Source of the DNA: JBDHAC01 sp039588215
Lineage (GTDB): Bacteria > Gemmatimonadota > Gemmatimonadetes > Palauibacterales > Palauibacteraceae
DNA length: 64,000 nt
Direction: 5' to 3'
Assembly: GCA_039588215.1 (NCBI GenBank)
Contig: JBDHAD010000034.1
Span: 1 to 64,000, forward strand
Positions 32,901 to 41,687 of the stretch are shown here, one piece after another. The notes beneath the pieces were generated by a model. That model did no database searches, was not told where the DNA came from, and worked only from the letters and a program-made list of their open reading frames with translations. A program made the position numbers and the translations under genes. Within the stretch, counting starts at the first letter, position 1. The number at the start of each line of letters is the position of its first letter.

Positions 32901-33725
32901 ATGAGACAACCCTACGGGTTCGCGGTAACGTCAATCGCCAGGCTCGGCGCGCTCGCTACGACGCTCGCCCTGAGCGGTTGCGGTGGCTCGAGCCCAGCGC
33001 TCCCCGAGCCTGCCGAGGCCATTGCCGCGGAAGCCCCGGCGGAAGATGGCGCCCAGGAATCTCAAGAAGTCGGCGCCGGCGAAGGCCAGACGGCCGAGGC
33101 CGCGGCACAGTTCCAGGCGGAGGAGCTGACGCAGCAGCAGGAGCCCCAGTGGCTCGCCATCGACGCCCACAACGACGCCACGCGCGGGCCCGTTCAGCCG
33201 ATTCCGTTCAACCACCGGTTCCACTCCACCGACCTCGAGATCGACTGCAACTACTGTCACATCGGGACCGAGAGCTCGGTCGCCGGTGTCATCCCTGCCC
33301 TGGAATTGTGCATGGGTTGTCACCGGATCGCAGGATCCGGGCTCCCTCCGGTCGAGCAGCTTCGAGGCTTCTACAGCCTCGGGCAGCCGATCCCGTGGGA
33401 GTGGGTCAACAAGGTCCCGGAGTTCGTGCAGTTCAGCCACCAACCGCATATCCGGAGCGCGATCGACTGTACCGAATGTCATGGCCCGGTCGAGGAGATG
33501 GACCGGCTGTACCAGTGGGCGTCGTTTACCATGGGCTGGTGTCTCGAGTGTCACCGGCAGGAGCGAGCCGACACCGACGTGGCGACCGACAACCTCCTGG
33601 TCGAGCAGTATCCGCCACCGCAGCCCCCCGAGGAGCTGCAACCCCATAGCCTCTATCCGCGCGCGCTCGACTCGCAGTACGGCGCCACGCGAGGACCGAC
33701 CGACTGTGCCGCGTGTCACTACTGA
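32901..33725 (+). CDS. actA: Alternative complex III subunit A, pentaheme cytochrome c
   Basis: A 274-residue protein starting at ATG 32901. An N-terminal lipoprotein-like signal (ALATTLALSGC) is followed by an Ala/Glu-rich linker. Five CXXCH motifs then lie at about residues 116 (CNYCH), 137 (CMGCH), 190 (CTECH), 214 (CLECH) and 269 (CAACH). Five hemes and the cytochrome c7-like spacing fit ActA, which carries electrons out of the complex on the periplasmic side. It is the first gene of the act operon and its end overlaps the likely start of actB. Confidence 0.92.
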   Translation: MRQPYGFAVTSIARLGALATTLALSGCGGSSPALPEPAEAIAAEAPAEDGAQESQEVGAGEGQTAEAAAQFQAEELTQQQEPQWLAIDAHNDATRGPVQPIPFNHRFHSTDLEIDCNYCHIGTESSVAGVIPALELCMGCHRIAGSGLPPVEQLRGFYSLGQPIPWEWVNKVPEFVQFSHQPHIRSAIDCTECHGPVEEMDRLYQWASFTMGWCLECHRQERADTDVATDNLLVEQYPPPQPPEELQPHSLYPRALDSQYGATRGPTDCAACHY

Positions 33726-36700
33726 GCCCGGCACCGGGTCCGAGGGACGCGATGCGTCCGAAGTCGCGAGAAGCGTGAAGCGTCCTGACGAGGTCCGCCT
33801 CGAGGCGGCCGGCCCCGGGGCGCCCGGCGCTGAGGCAGCCAACGGGAACGGGTGCGGCTGCGGAAGCGGAGGCTGCGGGAACGGTGCGAACGCGGGCCAG
33901 GCTGACGCCGGAGCAACGGCCAGGACGGAGGCCACCAACGGGGGCACGAACCGCCGCGACTTCCTGAAGGTACTGGGCGTGGGCGGGGTCGGCGCCGCGG
34001 CGGCGGCCTGCGGGCCACCACATTTCGCCGACAAGCTCCTCCCGCGGCTGGTGCACGAGCAGGAGATCATCCCGGGTGTCAGCGACACATACGCTACGGT
34101 GCTCGCCGATGCCGGTCCGGAACCGCTGGCCATCCACGCGAGCGTGCGCGATGGGCGCGTCCTCAAGCTGGAGGGCAATCCGGACTTTCCGACAAACGGC
34201 GGACGGCTCTCCGCCATAGGACAATCCGCTCTCCAGGACCTGTATGACCCGGATCGCGTGCCCAACCCGCAACGGCGTACCGCGGGTGGCGCAACGGCCG
34301 AGGCTGCCGAGGGCGAGGCCGACGAGGGGGCCGCGGCCGCTTTCCAGAACGCGACCTGGGACGACGCCGTAGCGGCGCTGGGTGCCGCCGTCCAGCAGGG
34401 CGGAACGGTCCTGGTGACCGGGGCCGTCACGGGCACCGCGGCCGATTTCTACGCTCAATGGGCGGCCGCGACCGGCGCGGAGCACGTAGCGTTCGAGACC
34501 TTCGAGTACAGCGCGCTCCGGGGAGCGCACCAGGCGGTCTTCGGCCAGGACGCGATCCCGCACTACGATCTGGCCGCCGCCGACCGGATCGTGAGCTTCG
34601 GAGCCGACTTCCTCGGCACGTGGCTCGCCCCCGTCGAGCTCTCGGCCGGATACAGCGCCGCGCGCGACGTGGAGGCGGGACGGCACGCGGAATTCACCTT
34701 CGTGGGGCCGCGTCTCTCTCTCACGGGGACCAACGCGGACGACTGGATCCATGCGCGGGCCGGGACCGAGGCCGCCGTGGCACTCGCGGTGGCGGGGGTT
34801 GTGGCCGCCCAGCGCGGCGTCACGCCGCCCTCGGGTGTGGCGTCTTTCACCCCGGAGGCGGTCGCCGACGCGACGGGCGTGGACGCGGAGACGATCCGGA
34901 CCCTGGGCGAAGAGCTGGCCGCGGCCTCCGCGCCGATCGCGTTGCCGCCCGGCTTCGAGGCACAGGGACCGGACGCGCTCGAGGCACATGCCGCGATCGC
35001 CACCCTCAACCAGGTGCTGGGCGCCGAGGGGCGCACGCTCCACCTCGACCGCGGCCCCAACCGCGGCGAGACGGCTTCGTTCGCCGACATGACGGCGCTC
35101 ATAGGTCGGATGCGCAGCGGGCAGGTGCGCACGCTGATCGTGGCGGGCGCGAACCCCGTCTTCGGTCTCCCCGCCGCGGCCGGCTTCGGTGAGGCGCTCT
35201 CCAACGTGGCCAACGTGTTCGCCCTCTCGTCGCACATGGACGAGACGGTGGCGGCCGCTGGCTGGGTCCTTCCGACGCACCACGCGCTCGAGTCGTGGGG
35301 CGATGCGGAGCCGCGCCCGGGCGTGTACGCGCTCGGACAGCCGCTCATGAACCCGATCTTCGACACGCGCCAGCGGGAGGACATCCTGCTTCAGGTCGCC
35401 GCGATCGCCGGAGCGGGCGATGCGCTCGGCGCCGCCGATTACGCGATCTACCTCCGGAACGCCTGGAGTGCGCGTGTCGGCGACGGGGCCGGGTGGCTGG
35501 ACGCGTTGCGCGCCGGTGGCGTGTACGAGACCGCGGCGGGCGACGTGGCGTCAGGTGGTGACGCCACGGGGAGCGCCGCGACCGGTGCGGCCGCGCCGAC
35601 CGCTGCCGCCGGGGCCGCCGGAGGCGCCGCGAGCGCCACCCCGGCCGGGACTCCATCGTTCTCCCAGCCCTCGGCGCAGAGCGGGACGCAGCTGGTCGTG
35701 TATCCGACCGTCCAGTTCTACGACGGACGTGGCGCGAACCGCTCGTGGATGCAGGAGCTTCCCGACCCGATCACGAGGGCCGTATGGAACTCCTGGGTCG
35801 AGATGCACCCCGACATGGCCGAGAGCCTCGGCGTGGAGCACGGGGATGTCGTCGAGGTTCGCTCGGACGCCGGCGCCGTGCAGGCCCCGGTCTTCGTGTA
35901 CCGCGGGATCCGTCCGGACACCATCGCCATCCCGATCGGACAGGGGCACACGGCCTACGGACGCAGCGCGGCCGGGGTCGGCGTGAACCCGCTCGACCTG
36001 CTCCCCGCGACGGCCGACCCGAGCTCCGGGGCCCTGGCCTTCGCCGGCACCACCGTCCAGGTCACCCCCACGGGAGAGCACACCCGCCTCATCCACACCC
36101 AGGGTAGCGACACCGACCTCGATCGCGAGATCGCTCAGGTGCTCAACGTCGATCAGGCGATGACCGAGATCCAGGAGCACCGGGTCGACCTCACCGAGCT
36201 GGTCGAGAACGCGTGGGACTCCGATCCCAACAGCCCGTACCGCTGGGGGATGACGATCGACCTCAACTCGTGCACCGGGTGCGGCGCGTGCGTGACCGCG
36301 TGCTACGCGGAGAACAACATCCCGACGGTGGGCGAGGAGATGGTGGCGCTGCGGCGCGAGATGTCGTGGATGCGCGTCTACCGCTTCTACGAGGAGAAGG
36401 CCGACGGCGGCTTCCACACGGTGCACCAGCCGCAGCTGTGCCAGCATTGCGGCGACGCCCCGTGCGAGCCCGTGTGCCCCGTGTACGCCACGTATCACAA
36501 CCCCGAGGGGCTCAACGTCCAGGTCTACAACCGCTGTGTCGGCACTCGCTACTGCTCGAACAACTGCCCGTACAAGGTACGGCGGTTCAACTGGTTCGAG
36601 TACGAGTTCCCGTACCCGCTGAACCTGCAGCTCAACCCCGATGTCACCGTCCGCAGCAAGGGCGTGATGGAGAAGTGCACCTTCTGCGTGCAGCGGATCA

Positions 36701-37029
36701 ACCGCGCCAAGCTGGACGCCAAGGAGGAAGGCCGCCCGGTCACCGATGGCGAGGTCACGACCGCATGCCAGCAGGGGTGCCCGACCAACGCGATCGTGTT
36801 CGGGAATCTCAAGGACCCGAACAGCGAGGTGTCCCGGATCGCCAGAAGCGCCCGCGGCTACCACCAGCTGGATGAGCTCGGGACGAGGCCGGCGATCACC
36901 TACCTGCACGACGTGACGCACGCCGAGCTGGCCGAGACGGGACACGGCGAAGAGCACGCCGACGAGGAGCACAACGGCGGCGAAGACGACGCGGCCGAGG
37001 GCTCCGCCGGAGAGGGCGAGGAGCACTGA
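33706..37029 (+). CDS. actB: Alternative complex III subunit B, MopB-like/Fe-S fusion
   Basis: A protein of about 1107 residues. I place the start at GTG 33706, overlapping actA by 20 bases; GTG 33775 is an alternative, and neither ribosome-binding site is strong. A twin-arginine motif (NRRDFLK, about 82-88) is preceded by an unusual Cys/Gly-rich segment (GCGCGSGGCGNG, about 49-60). A molybdopterin-oxidoreductase-like domain lacking the usual Cys cluster follows, as in other ActB. A low-complexity Ala/Gly linker lies near 610-655. A C-terminal ferredoxin part (about 845-1045) has four cysteine groups (CTGCGACVTAC, CQHCGDAPCEPVCP, CVGTRYCSNNCP, CTFCVQR...C...GCP) for Fe-S clusters. It transfers electrons inside the complex. 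Confidence 0.93.
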   Translation: MPRVTTEPGTGSEGRDASEVARSVKRPDEVRLEAAGPGAPGAEAANGNGCGCGSGGCGNGANAGQADAGATARTEATNGGTNRRDFLKVLGVGGVGAAAAACGPPHFADKLLPRLVHEQEIIPGVSDTYATVLADAGPEPLAIHASVRDGRVLKLEGNPDFPTNGGRLSAIGQSALQDLYDPDRVPNPQRRTAGGATAEAAEGEADEGAAAAFQNATWDDAVAALGAAVQQGGTVLVTGAVTGTAADFYAQWAAATGAEHVAFETFEYSALRGAHQAVFGQDAIPHYDLAAADRIVSFGADFLGTWLAPVELSAGYSAARDVEAGRHAEFTFVGPRLSLTGTNADDWIHARAGTEAAVALAVAGVVAAQRGVTPPSGVASFTPEAVADATGVDAETIRTLGEELAAASAPIALPPGFEAQGPDALEAHAAIATLNQVLGAEGRTLHLDRGPNRGETASFADMTALIGRMRSGQVRTLIVAGANPVFGLPAAAGFGEALSNVANVFALSSHMDETVAAAGWVLPTHHALESWGDAEPRPGVYALGQPLMNPIFDTRQREDILLQVAAIAGAGDALGAADYAIYLRNAWSARVGDGAGWLDALRAGGVYETAAGDVASGGDATGSAATGAAAPTAAAGAAGGAASATPAGTPSFSQPSAQSGTQLVVYPTVQFYDGRGANRSWMQELPDPITRAVWNSWVEMHPDMAESLGVEHGDVVEVRSDAGAVQAPVFVYRGIRPDTIAIPIGQGHTAYGRSAAGVGVNPLDLLPATADPSSGALAFAGTTVQVTPTGEHTRLIHTQGSDTDLDREIAQVLNVDQAMTEIQEHRVDLTELVENAWDSDPNSPYRWGMTIDLNSCTGCGACVTACYAENNIPTVGEEMVALRREMSWMRVYRFYEEKADGGFHTVHQPQLCQHCGDAPCEPVCPVYATYHNPEGLNVQVYNRCVGTRYCSNNCPYKVRRFNWFEYEFPYPLNLQLNPDVTVRSKGVMEKCTFCVQRINRAKLDAKEEGRPVTDGEVTTACQQGCPTNAIVFGNLKDPNSEVSRIARSARGYHQLDELGTRPAITYLHDVTHAELAETGHGEEHADEEHNGGEDDAAEGSAGEGEEH

Positions 37030-38822
37030 TGGCGACTGCCGAGCTCGAGGCGCGCACGGTGCACCTCACGATGGCGGATGCCAACGAGGACATCTCGCGT
37101 CCGATCTCCAAGCCGGCGCTCCGCTGGTGGCTGCTCCTCGGTGTGACCGTCCTGTTGATCGGGGTCGGCGCGGCCGCCTGGTTCTACCAGATCGGCGTGG
37201 GCCTCGGAGTGGCGGGCATCACCCACCCGGTGATGTGGGGCGTCTACATCACGAACTTCGTCTTCTGGGTCGGGATCGCGCACAGCGGCACGCTCATCTC
37301 GGCGATCCTGTACCTGTTCCGCTCGGGGTGGCGCACGACCATCAACCGCGCGGCCGAGGCGATGACGATCTTCGCCGTGATGACGGCGGGCTTGTTCCCG
37401 CTCATCCACCTAGGGCGTGTGTGGTACTTCTATTGGCTCATGCCGTACCCGTCGCAGCGTCAGATCTGGCCCGACTTCCGGTCGCCGCTGGTGCTCGACG
37501 TGTTCGCGGTGGGCACCTACTTCACGATCAGCCTGATCTTCTGGTACACAGGCCTCATCCCTGACCTGGCGGCGCTCAGGGACAAGTTCAGCGGGATGAA
37601 GAGCAAGGTGTACGGCGCCCTATCGCTCGGGTGGACCGGCACGGTCAACGAGTGGCGGCACTACCGGCGCGCGTATCTCTACATGGCGGGGATCGCGACA
37701 CCGCTCGTGCTCTCCGTGCACAGCGTCGTGTCGTGGGACTTCGCGATGAGCATCGTCCCCGGATGGCACTCTACCATCTTCGCCCCCTACTTCGTGGCGG
37801 GTGCCATCTTCTCGGGGATTGCGATGGTGATCACCTTGATGGTCCCCCTCCGATGGGCGTTCGGGTTGGAGGACTACATCACGGAGTACCACTTCGAGAA
37901 CATGGCGAAGCTGTTGCTCCTGACCTCCCTCATCGTGGGCTACGCCTACGGGGCGGAGTATTTCCTCGCCTGGTACTCGGCCGACCCGATCGAGCAGGAG
38001 AGCTTCCTGTGGCGGGCGCGCGGCCACTACGCGCTCCCGTTCTGGATCATGGTGTTCTGTAACGTTGTGGTCCCGATGTCCTGCTGGTTCAGACGGATCC
38101 GCCGCAGCATCAAGGCGCTGTTCGTGATCTCGATCTTCGTGAACATCGGGATGTGGTACGAGCGCTTCGTGATCATCGCCTCGTCGCTGGCGCACGAGTT
38201 CGATCCGGGCGGCTGGGGGATCTACACGCCGAGCTGGGTGGAGATCGCGATCCTGGTCGGGAGCTTCGCCTGGTTCTTCTTCTGGTTCCTGATCTTCACG
38301 AGGACGCTCCCGACGATCAGCATCGCCGAGGTGATGGCGCAGTACACGAGCCTCGGCGACACGGAGGGGGCGATCCGGAGACTCCGCGACGCGGGGCATG
38401 TGGACCTTCAGGTGTGGTCGCCCGTCCCGTCCGAGGCGCTCGAGGAGGCGATGGACATCCACGGCTCACCCGTGGGACGGTGGGCGCTCATCGGCGGCGT
38501 GACCGGGTGTGTCACCGGGCTGCTGCTCACGGCCGGGACGTCGCTCGGCTACCCGCTCGTGACGCAGGGTAAGCCGATCGTCTCGATCCCGCCGTTCATC
38601 GTGGTGATGTTCGAGCTGACGATCCTGCTCACCGGGATCTTCGCGCTCATGGCCATGCTCGTGCACGCACGCCGCCCGAAGCGGGATCTGTCGCCTCATT
38701 ACCGTCCCGAGTTCTCGGTCGACCGCTTTGGCGTGTACGTCCCCGCCGGCCAGTGGGATCTCTCCGAGATCGAGGAGCTGGTCCGGGACACGGGCGCGGT
38801 AGACGTGGAGACCGACTCGTGA
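37029..38822 (+). CDS. actC: Alternative complex III subunits C and D fused (NrfD-like + DUF3341)
   Basis: A 597-residue membrane protein; the ATG overlaps the actB stop by one base. The first ~430 residues are NrfD/PsrC-like with about ten membrane segments (GVYITNFVFWVGIAHSGTLISAILYLF, MYERFVIIASSL) and form the quinone-binding subunit ActC. From about residue 430 the chain continues into a second domain (YTSLGDTEGAIRRLRDAGH, VWSPVPSEALEEAM, two membrane helices, then HYRPEFSVDRFGVYVP). This has the pattern of DUF3341, that is ActD. No separate actD gene follows, so the two subunits are joined here. There is no frame irregularity at the junction. Confidence 0.9.
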   Translation: MATAELEARTVHLTMADANEDISRPISKPALRWWLLLGVTVLLIGVGAAAWFYQIGVGLGVAGITHPVMWGVYITNFVFWVGIAHSGTLISAILYLFRSGWRTTINRAAEAMTIFAVMTAGLFPLIHLGRVWYFYWLMPYPSQRQIWPDFRSPLVLDVFAVGTYFTISLIFWYTGLIPDLAALRDKFSGMKSKVYGALSLGWTGTVNEWRHYRRAYLYMAGIATPLVLSVHSVVSWDFAMSIVPGWHSTIFAPYFVAGAIFSGIAMVITLMVPLRWAFGLEDYITEYHFENMAKLLLLTSLIVGYAYGAEYFLAWYSADPIEQESFLWRARGHYALPFWIMVFCNVVVPMSCWFRRIRRSIKALFVISIFVNIGMWYERFVIIASSLAHEFDPGGWGIYTPSWVEIAILVGSFAWFFFWFLIFTRTLPTISIAEVMAQYTSLGDTEGAIRRLRDAGHVDLQVWSPVPSEALEEAMDIHGSPVGRWALIGGVTGCVTGLLLTAGTSLGYPLVTQGKPIVSIPPFIVVMFELTILLTGIFALMAMLVHARRPKRDLSPHYRPEFSVDRFGVYVPAGQWDLSEIEELVRDTGAVDVETDS

Positions 38823-39490
38823 GCCGCGGTCGCTGGTCGGCGACGACCCCGGGGCGCGGCCGGCTTTCGCCGAAAGCCATGAGCCGCGGCCGGCCATCGC
38901 GGACGGGCAGGCACCGCAGCCGCCCGCTGGCGACGTTCGCGGCGGTCGCCCTGGGCGGGCTCATCTCGATGGGCTGTGACGACCAGATCAAGTACATCAG
39001 CCTCTTCTCGACGATGTCGGAGCAGGTCTCGCTGGAGCCGGGTGAAGAGGTGCCTCGCACCTCGGTGCCGGGCACGATGCCCATCGACGGAGAACGCGTT
39101 TACGGGCTGCTGGAGGCCGACACGGCGTTGGTCAGCCCGATCGTCGTGGATTCGGCCGCGCTCGCGCTGGGGCAAGAACGGTTCGAGCAGTTTTGCATGC
39201 CGTGTCACGGATACGAGGGGCGGGGCGATGGCCCGGTCGTGGGGCCGAACCGGATCCCGCCCATCCCCACGCTCGATCTCACCACGGATCGGGCCAACGG
39301 GCGCGGGTTGATGCCGTCATATCACCGCATCCCGCTGGACGAACGGTGGCCGATCGTCGCGTATGTCCGGCAGCTCCAGCAACAGGCCGCGGAGGGCAGT
39401 GCTTCCGCGGGTGGAGCCGCCGCCGCTCCGACGGTTGCGGGTGATGCCGCCGGCGACACCGAGGACACGATGGCGGGAGGTCAGCCGTGA
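38819..39490 (+). CDS. actE: Alternative complex III subunit E, monoheme cytochrome c lipoprotein
   Basis: A protein of up to 223 residues from GTG 38819, which overlaps the actC stop (GTGA); an in-frame ATG at 38879 is equally possible. The two candidate starts open with near-identical codons (SRGR...), as if the beginning had been duplicated. A signal with lipobox (LGGLISMGC) leads to a cytochrome c domain with one CMPCH (about residue 126) and the downstream MPSYHRIPLDERWPIVAYVRQLQ, which provides the methionine ligand region. An Ala-rich tail closes it. It probably docks on the periplasmic face and passes electrons onward. Confidence 0.88.
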   Translation: MSRGRWSATTPGRGRLSPKAMSRGRPSRTGRHRSRPLATFAAVALGGLISMGCDDQIKYISLFSTMSEQVSLEPGEEVPRTSVPGTMPIDGERVYGLLEADTALVSPIVVDSAALALGQERFEQFCMPCHGYEGRGDGPVVGPNRIPPIPTLDLTTDRANGRGLMPSYHRIPLDERWPIVAYVRQLQQQAAEGSASAGGAAAAPTVAGDAAGDTEDTMAGGQP

Positions 39491-40761
39491 GCCACGCTCG
39501 GAAGACCGTGTCTCAGGAGCAGGCACTCGGCACCGTGACGGGGCGCATCCCGGGTAGCTGGTTGCTGATCTGGCTGGCGGCGATCGCGCTGGGTGCCGTC
39601 GGCTTTTTCCTCGCGGTGGGGTCCACGCCCCAGCGGGCCTGGATGACCGTGTGGTTCAATTTCCTGTTCTGGACCTCACTCGCGATGGGTGGAGTGGTGT
39701 TCAGTGCGATCCTGCAGGCGGCGAAGGGACACTGGGGCAAGCCGTTCCGGAGACTGGCGGAAGGAGCCGCCGCCTTTCTTCCGTTCTCGCTCGTCCTGTT
39801 CGTGCTTTTGTATTTCGGCTCCGAGTACGTGCTCGTGTGGCTCGGGCCGGTCGAGACCCTGCACCTGAACCGCACCTGGCTCACGCAGGATGGCGTGTTC
39901 ATCCGCAACGGCATCCTGCTCGCGATCCTCTACCTCGCCTCGTTCGTCTTCCTGTGGTACTCGCTACGGGCGGATGCCCCGCTGGTGGCCCCGCGACTGA
40001 GAGGGTGGCGTAAGGCGCTCGTCGGCCGCCTGTCGAACAAGTGGCGCGGTGACGAGGTCGAGGTCGAGCGCTGCACCCGGCGAATCGCGCGGCTCGGGCC
40101 GTTCATCATTCTGGCGTGGGTGGGCGTGCTCTCGATGCTCTCCTACGACCTTATCATGTCGCTAGTCCCCGGCTTCGTCAGCATCGTGTGGGGGCCGTAC
40201 TACTTCGTGGGCGGGTGGCTGTGCCTGCTCGCGCTCGTCGCGCTGATGGCGAATCACTACAACCACCGCTTCGGGGGCGAGCCGTTGTGGGGCCAGTGGG
40301 ATTTCCACGACCTCGGCAAACTGATGTTCGCGTTCGTGGTCTTCTGGACCTACCTGTGGTTCGCGCAGTTCCTTGTCGTCTGGTACGGCAACCTCCCGCG
40401 CGAGGCCAACTTCTTCCTTGAACGCGCCGTGGGCCCCTTCTCGGGAATCTACTGGCTCCAGATGGTCCTCATCTTCGCGTTGCCGTTCGTGTTCCTGCTG
40501 GGGCGTAAGCCGAAGATGCGATCCCGCTGGCTGGCTTTCGTCGCACTCATCATCCTGACGGGATTCTGGGTCGAGCGTTTCAACCTGGTCGTGCCATCGG
40601 TGTGGGAGGGGAGCGGCGTGCCGCTGGGGTGGCAGGAGATCCTGATCTCGGTCGGCTTCATCGGGCTCTTCGGTCTGTGCTACGCCATGTTCGCGAGCAC
40701 CTTCCCGAAGGTGCCGATCCGCGACACGATCGCGGCAGGCAGCGCCGGCCAGGGTCCGTAA
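39487..40761 (+). CDS. actF: Alternative complex III subunit F, membrane protein
   Basis: A 424-residue protein, GTG start overlapping the actE stop (GTGA). About ten hydrophobic segments are visible (SWLLIWLAAIALGAVGFFLAV, TVWFNFLFWTSLAMGGVVFSAIL, FVVFWTYLWFAQFLVVWYG, WVERFNLVVPS). This fits ActF, the second NrfD-like membrane subunit. It is the last gene of the operon, with a hairpin terminator 65 bases downstream. An actG gene is not seen; a heme-copper oxidase, often next to act genes, is also absent here. Confidence 0.9.
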   Translation: MSHARKTVSQEQALGTVTGRIPGSWLLIWLAAIALGAVGFFLAVGSTPQRAWMTVWFNFLFWTSLAMGGVVFSAILQAAKGHWGKPFRRLAEGAAAFLPFSLVLFVLLYFGSEYVLVWLGPVETLHLNRTWLTQDGVFIRNGILLAILYLASFVFLWYSLRADAPLVAPRLRGWRKALVGRLSNKWRGDEVEVERCTRRIARLGPFIILAWVGVLSMLSYDLIMSLVPGFVSIVWGPYYFVGGWLCLLALVALMANHYNHRFGGEPLWGQWDFHDLGKLMFAFVVFWTYLWFAQFLVVWYGNLPREANFFLERAVGPFSGIYWLQMVLIFALPFVFLLGRKPKMRSRWLAFVALIILTGFWVERFNLVVPSVWEGSGVPLGWQEILISVGFIGLFGLCYAMFASTFPKVPIRDTIAAGSAGQGP

Positions 40762-40825
40762 GCTATGGCGACATAACCAGTTAACTGCACCTTCAGACTC
40801 ACCCTCCTACCGCGCTGCCGAGCCA

Positions 40826-40847
40826 CCGCACGCGTTCGTGCGGTTTT
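40826..40847 (+). terminator. Terminator of the act operon
   Basis: A 7-base-pair GC stem (CCGCACG/CGTGCGG) with a CGTT loop is followed by TTTT, 65 bases after the actF stop. The next ~300 bases up to 41153 contain no recognisable gene and probably hold the promoter of the second respiratory operon. Confidence 0.85.
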
Positions 40848-41153
40848 GCGTCTCGGTCCACGATGCGCTTGGGATGAAATGTCCCACGCGCCTGTAGCCC
40901 ACCCCGTTCGCGCCGCCACGAATCAAGCCACCTGGCCTGTATTTCTGCGTTTCCGATGGCATCGAAGCGGGTGGCCCGCATCTGGCTCACGGATGTCCCA
41001 AATCACTCCCCACTGACGCGGAGGGCGAGGCCCGGTGATGACCCGTACGCAGGGGCAGGCGAACGTGTGGACGATCCCGATGGCACCGCTGGGGCCTGCT
41101 GACCGCCGAATTCCTCCTCGCTCGCCTTCCCGGCCGAAGGGCTAGGTAGGAAG

Positions 41154-41672
41154 ATGGCCCTGCCTCGCATTCGTCGTGCGCTCGTGCGCGTGGTCCTGCC
41201 GATCCTGCTGGTCGTGCTCGCCATCCGACTCGCGGTCGGGCATGAGCCCGCGGTGCCCCAGCCCGTGCAATTCAACCACCTGAAGCACACGCAGGAGCTG
41301 CAGCTGACGTGCGACTTCTGCCACAAGTACGTGCGTCAGGGCGCGCACGCCGGTCTGCCCGGCGCCGAGACTTGCTCGATGTGCCATTCCGCCCCGCAGG
41401 GGACATCCGAGGAAGCCGCGAGGGTGACCGAGCTCCTCTCTGAGGGCGACCCGTTGCGGTTTGCCAAGCTGTTCCGGCTGCCGGACCACGTGTTCTACAC
41501 GCACCGACGACATGTCGGGATCGGCGAGCTGGAATGCGCCAACTGTCACGGCGCGATCGCCGAGACCGAGCGCCCGCCGGAGCGGCCTTTGATCCGCATG
41601 ACCATGGAGTTCTGCATGGACTGCCACCGCGAGCGGGAGCAGACCCTCGACTGCAACGCCTGCCACCGCTGA
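41154..41672 (+). CDS. Pentaheme cytochrome c of a Qrc/ACIII-like complex
   Basis: A 172-residue protein with an uncleaved or signal-anchor N-terminus (RVVLPILLVVLAIRLAV) and five CXXCH motifs at about residues 53, 74, 128, 154 and 167 (CDFCH, CSMCH, CANCH, CMDCH, CNACH). It has the same number of hemes as ActA but no long linker, and resembles the cytochrome c7-like subunits that open qrc-type operons. AGGTAGGAAG precedes the ATG. First gene of a five-gene operon, 15 bases before the MopB gene. Confidence 0.9.
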   Translation: MALPRIRRALVRVVLPILLVVLAIRLAVGHEPAVPQPVQFNHLKHTQELQLTCDFCHKYVRQGAHAGLPGAETCSMCHSAPQGTSEEAARVTELLSEGDPLRFAKLFRLPDHVFYTHRRHVGIGELECANCHGAIAETERPPERPLIRMTMEFCMDCHREREQTLDCNACHR

Positions 41673-41687
41673 TGCGAGGCCGGTGAG

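Noticed and set aside
33526..35283. A long minus-strand open frame opposite actB
   Set aside because: It is a shadow of GC-rich codon use in actB: Arg/Gly-rich, with no recognisable domain and no ribosome-binding site. The same applies to the long opposite-strand frames over the other act genes, sucA and the PBP gene.
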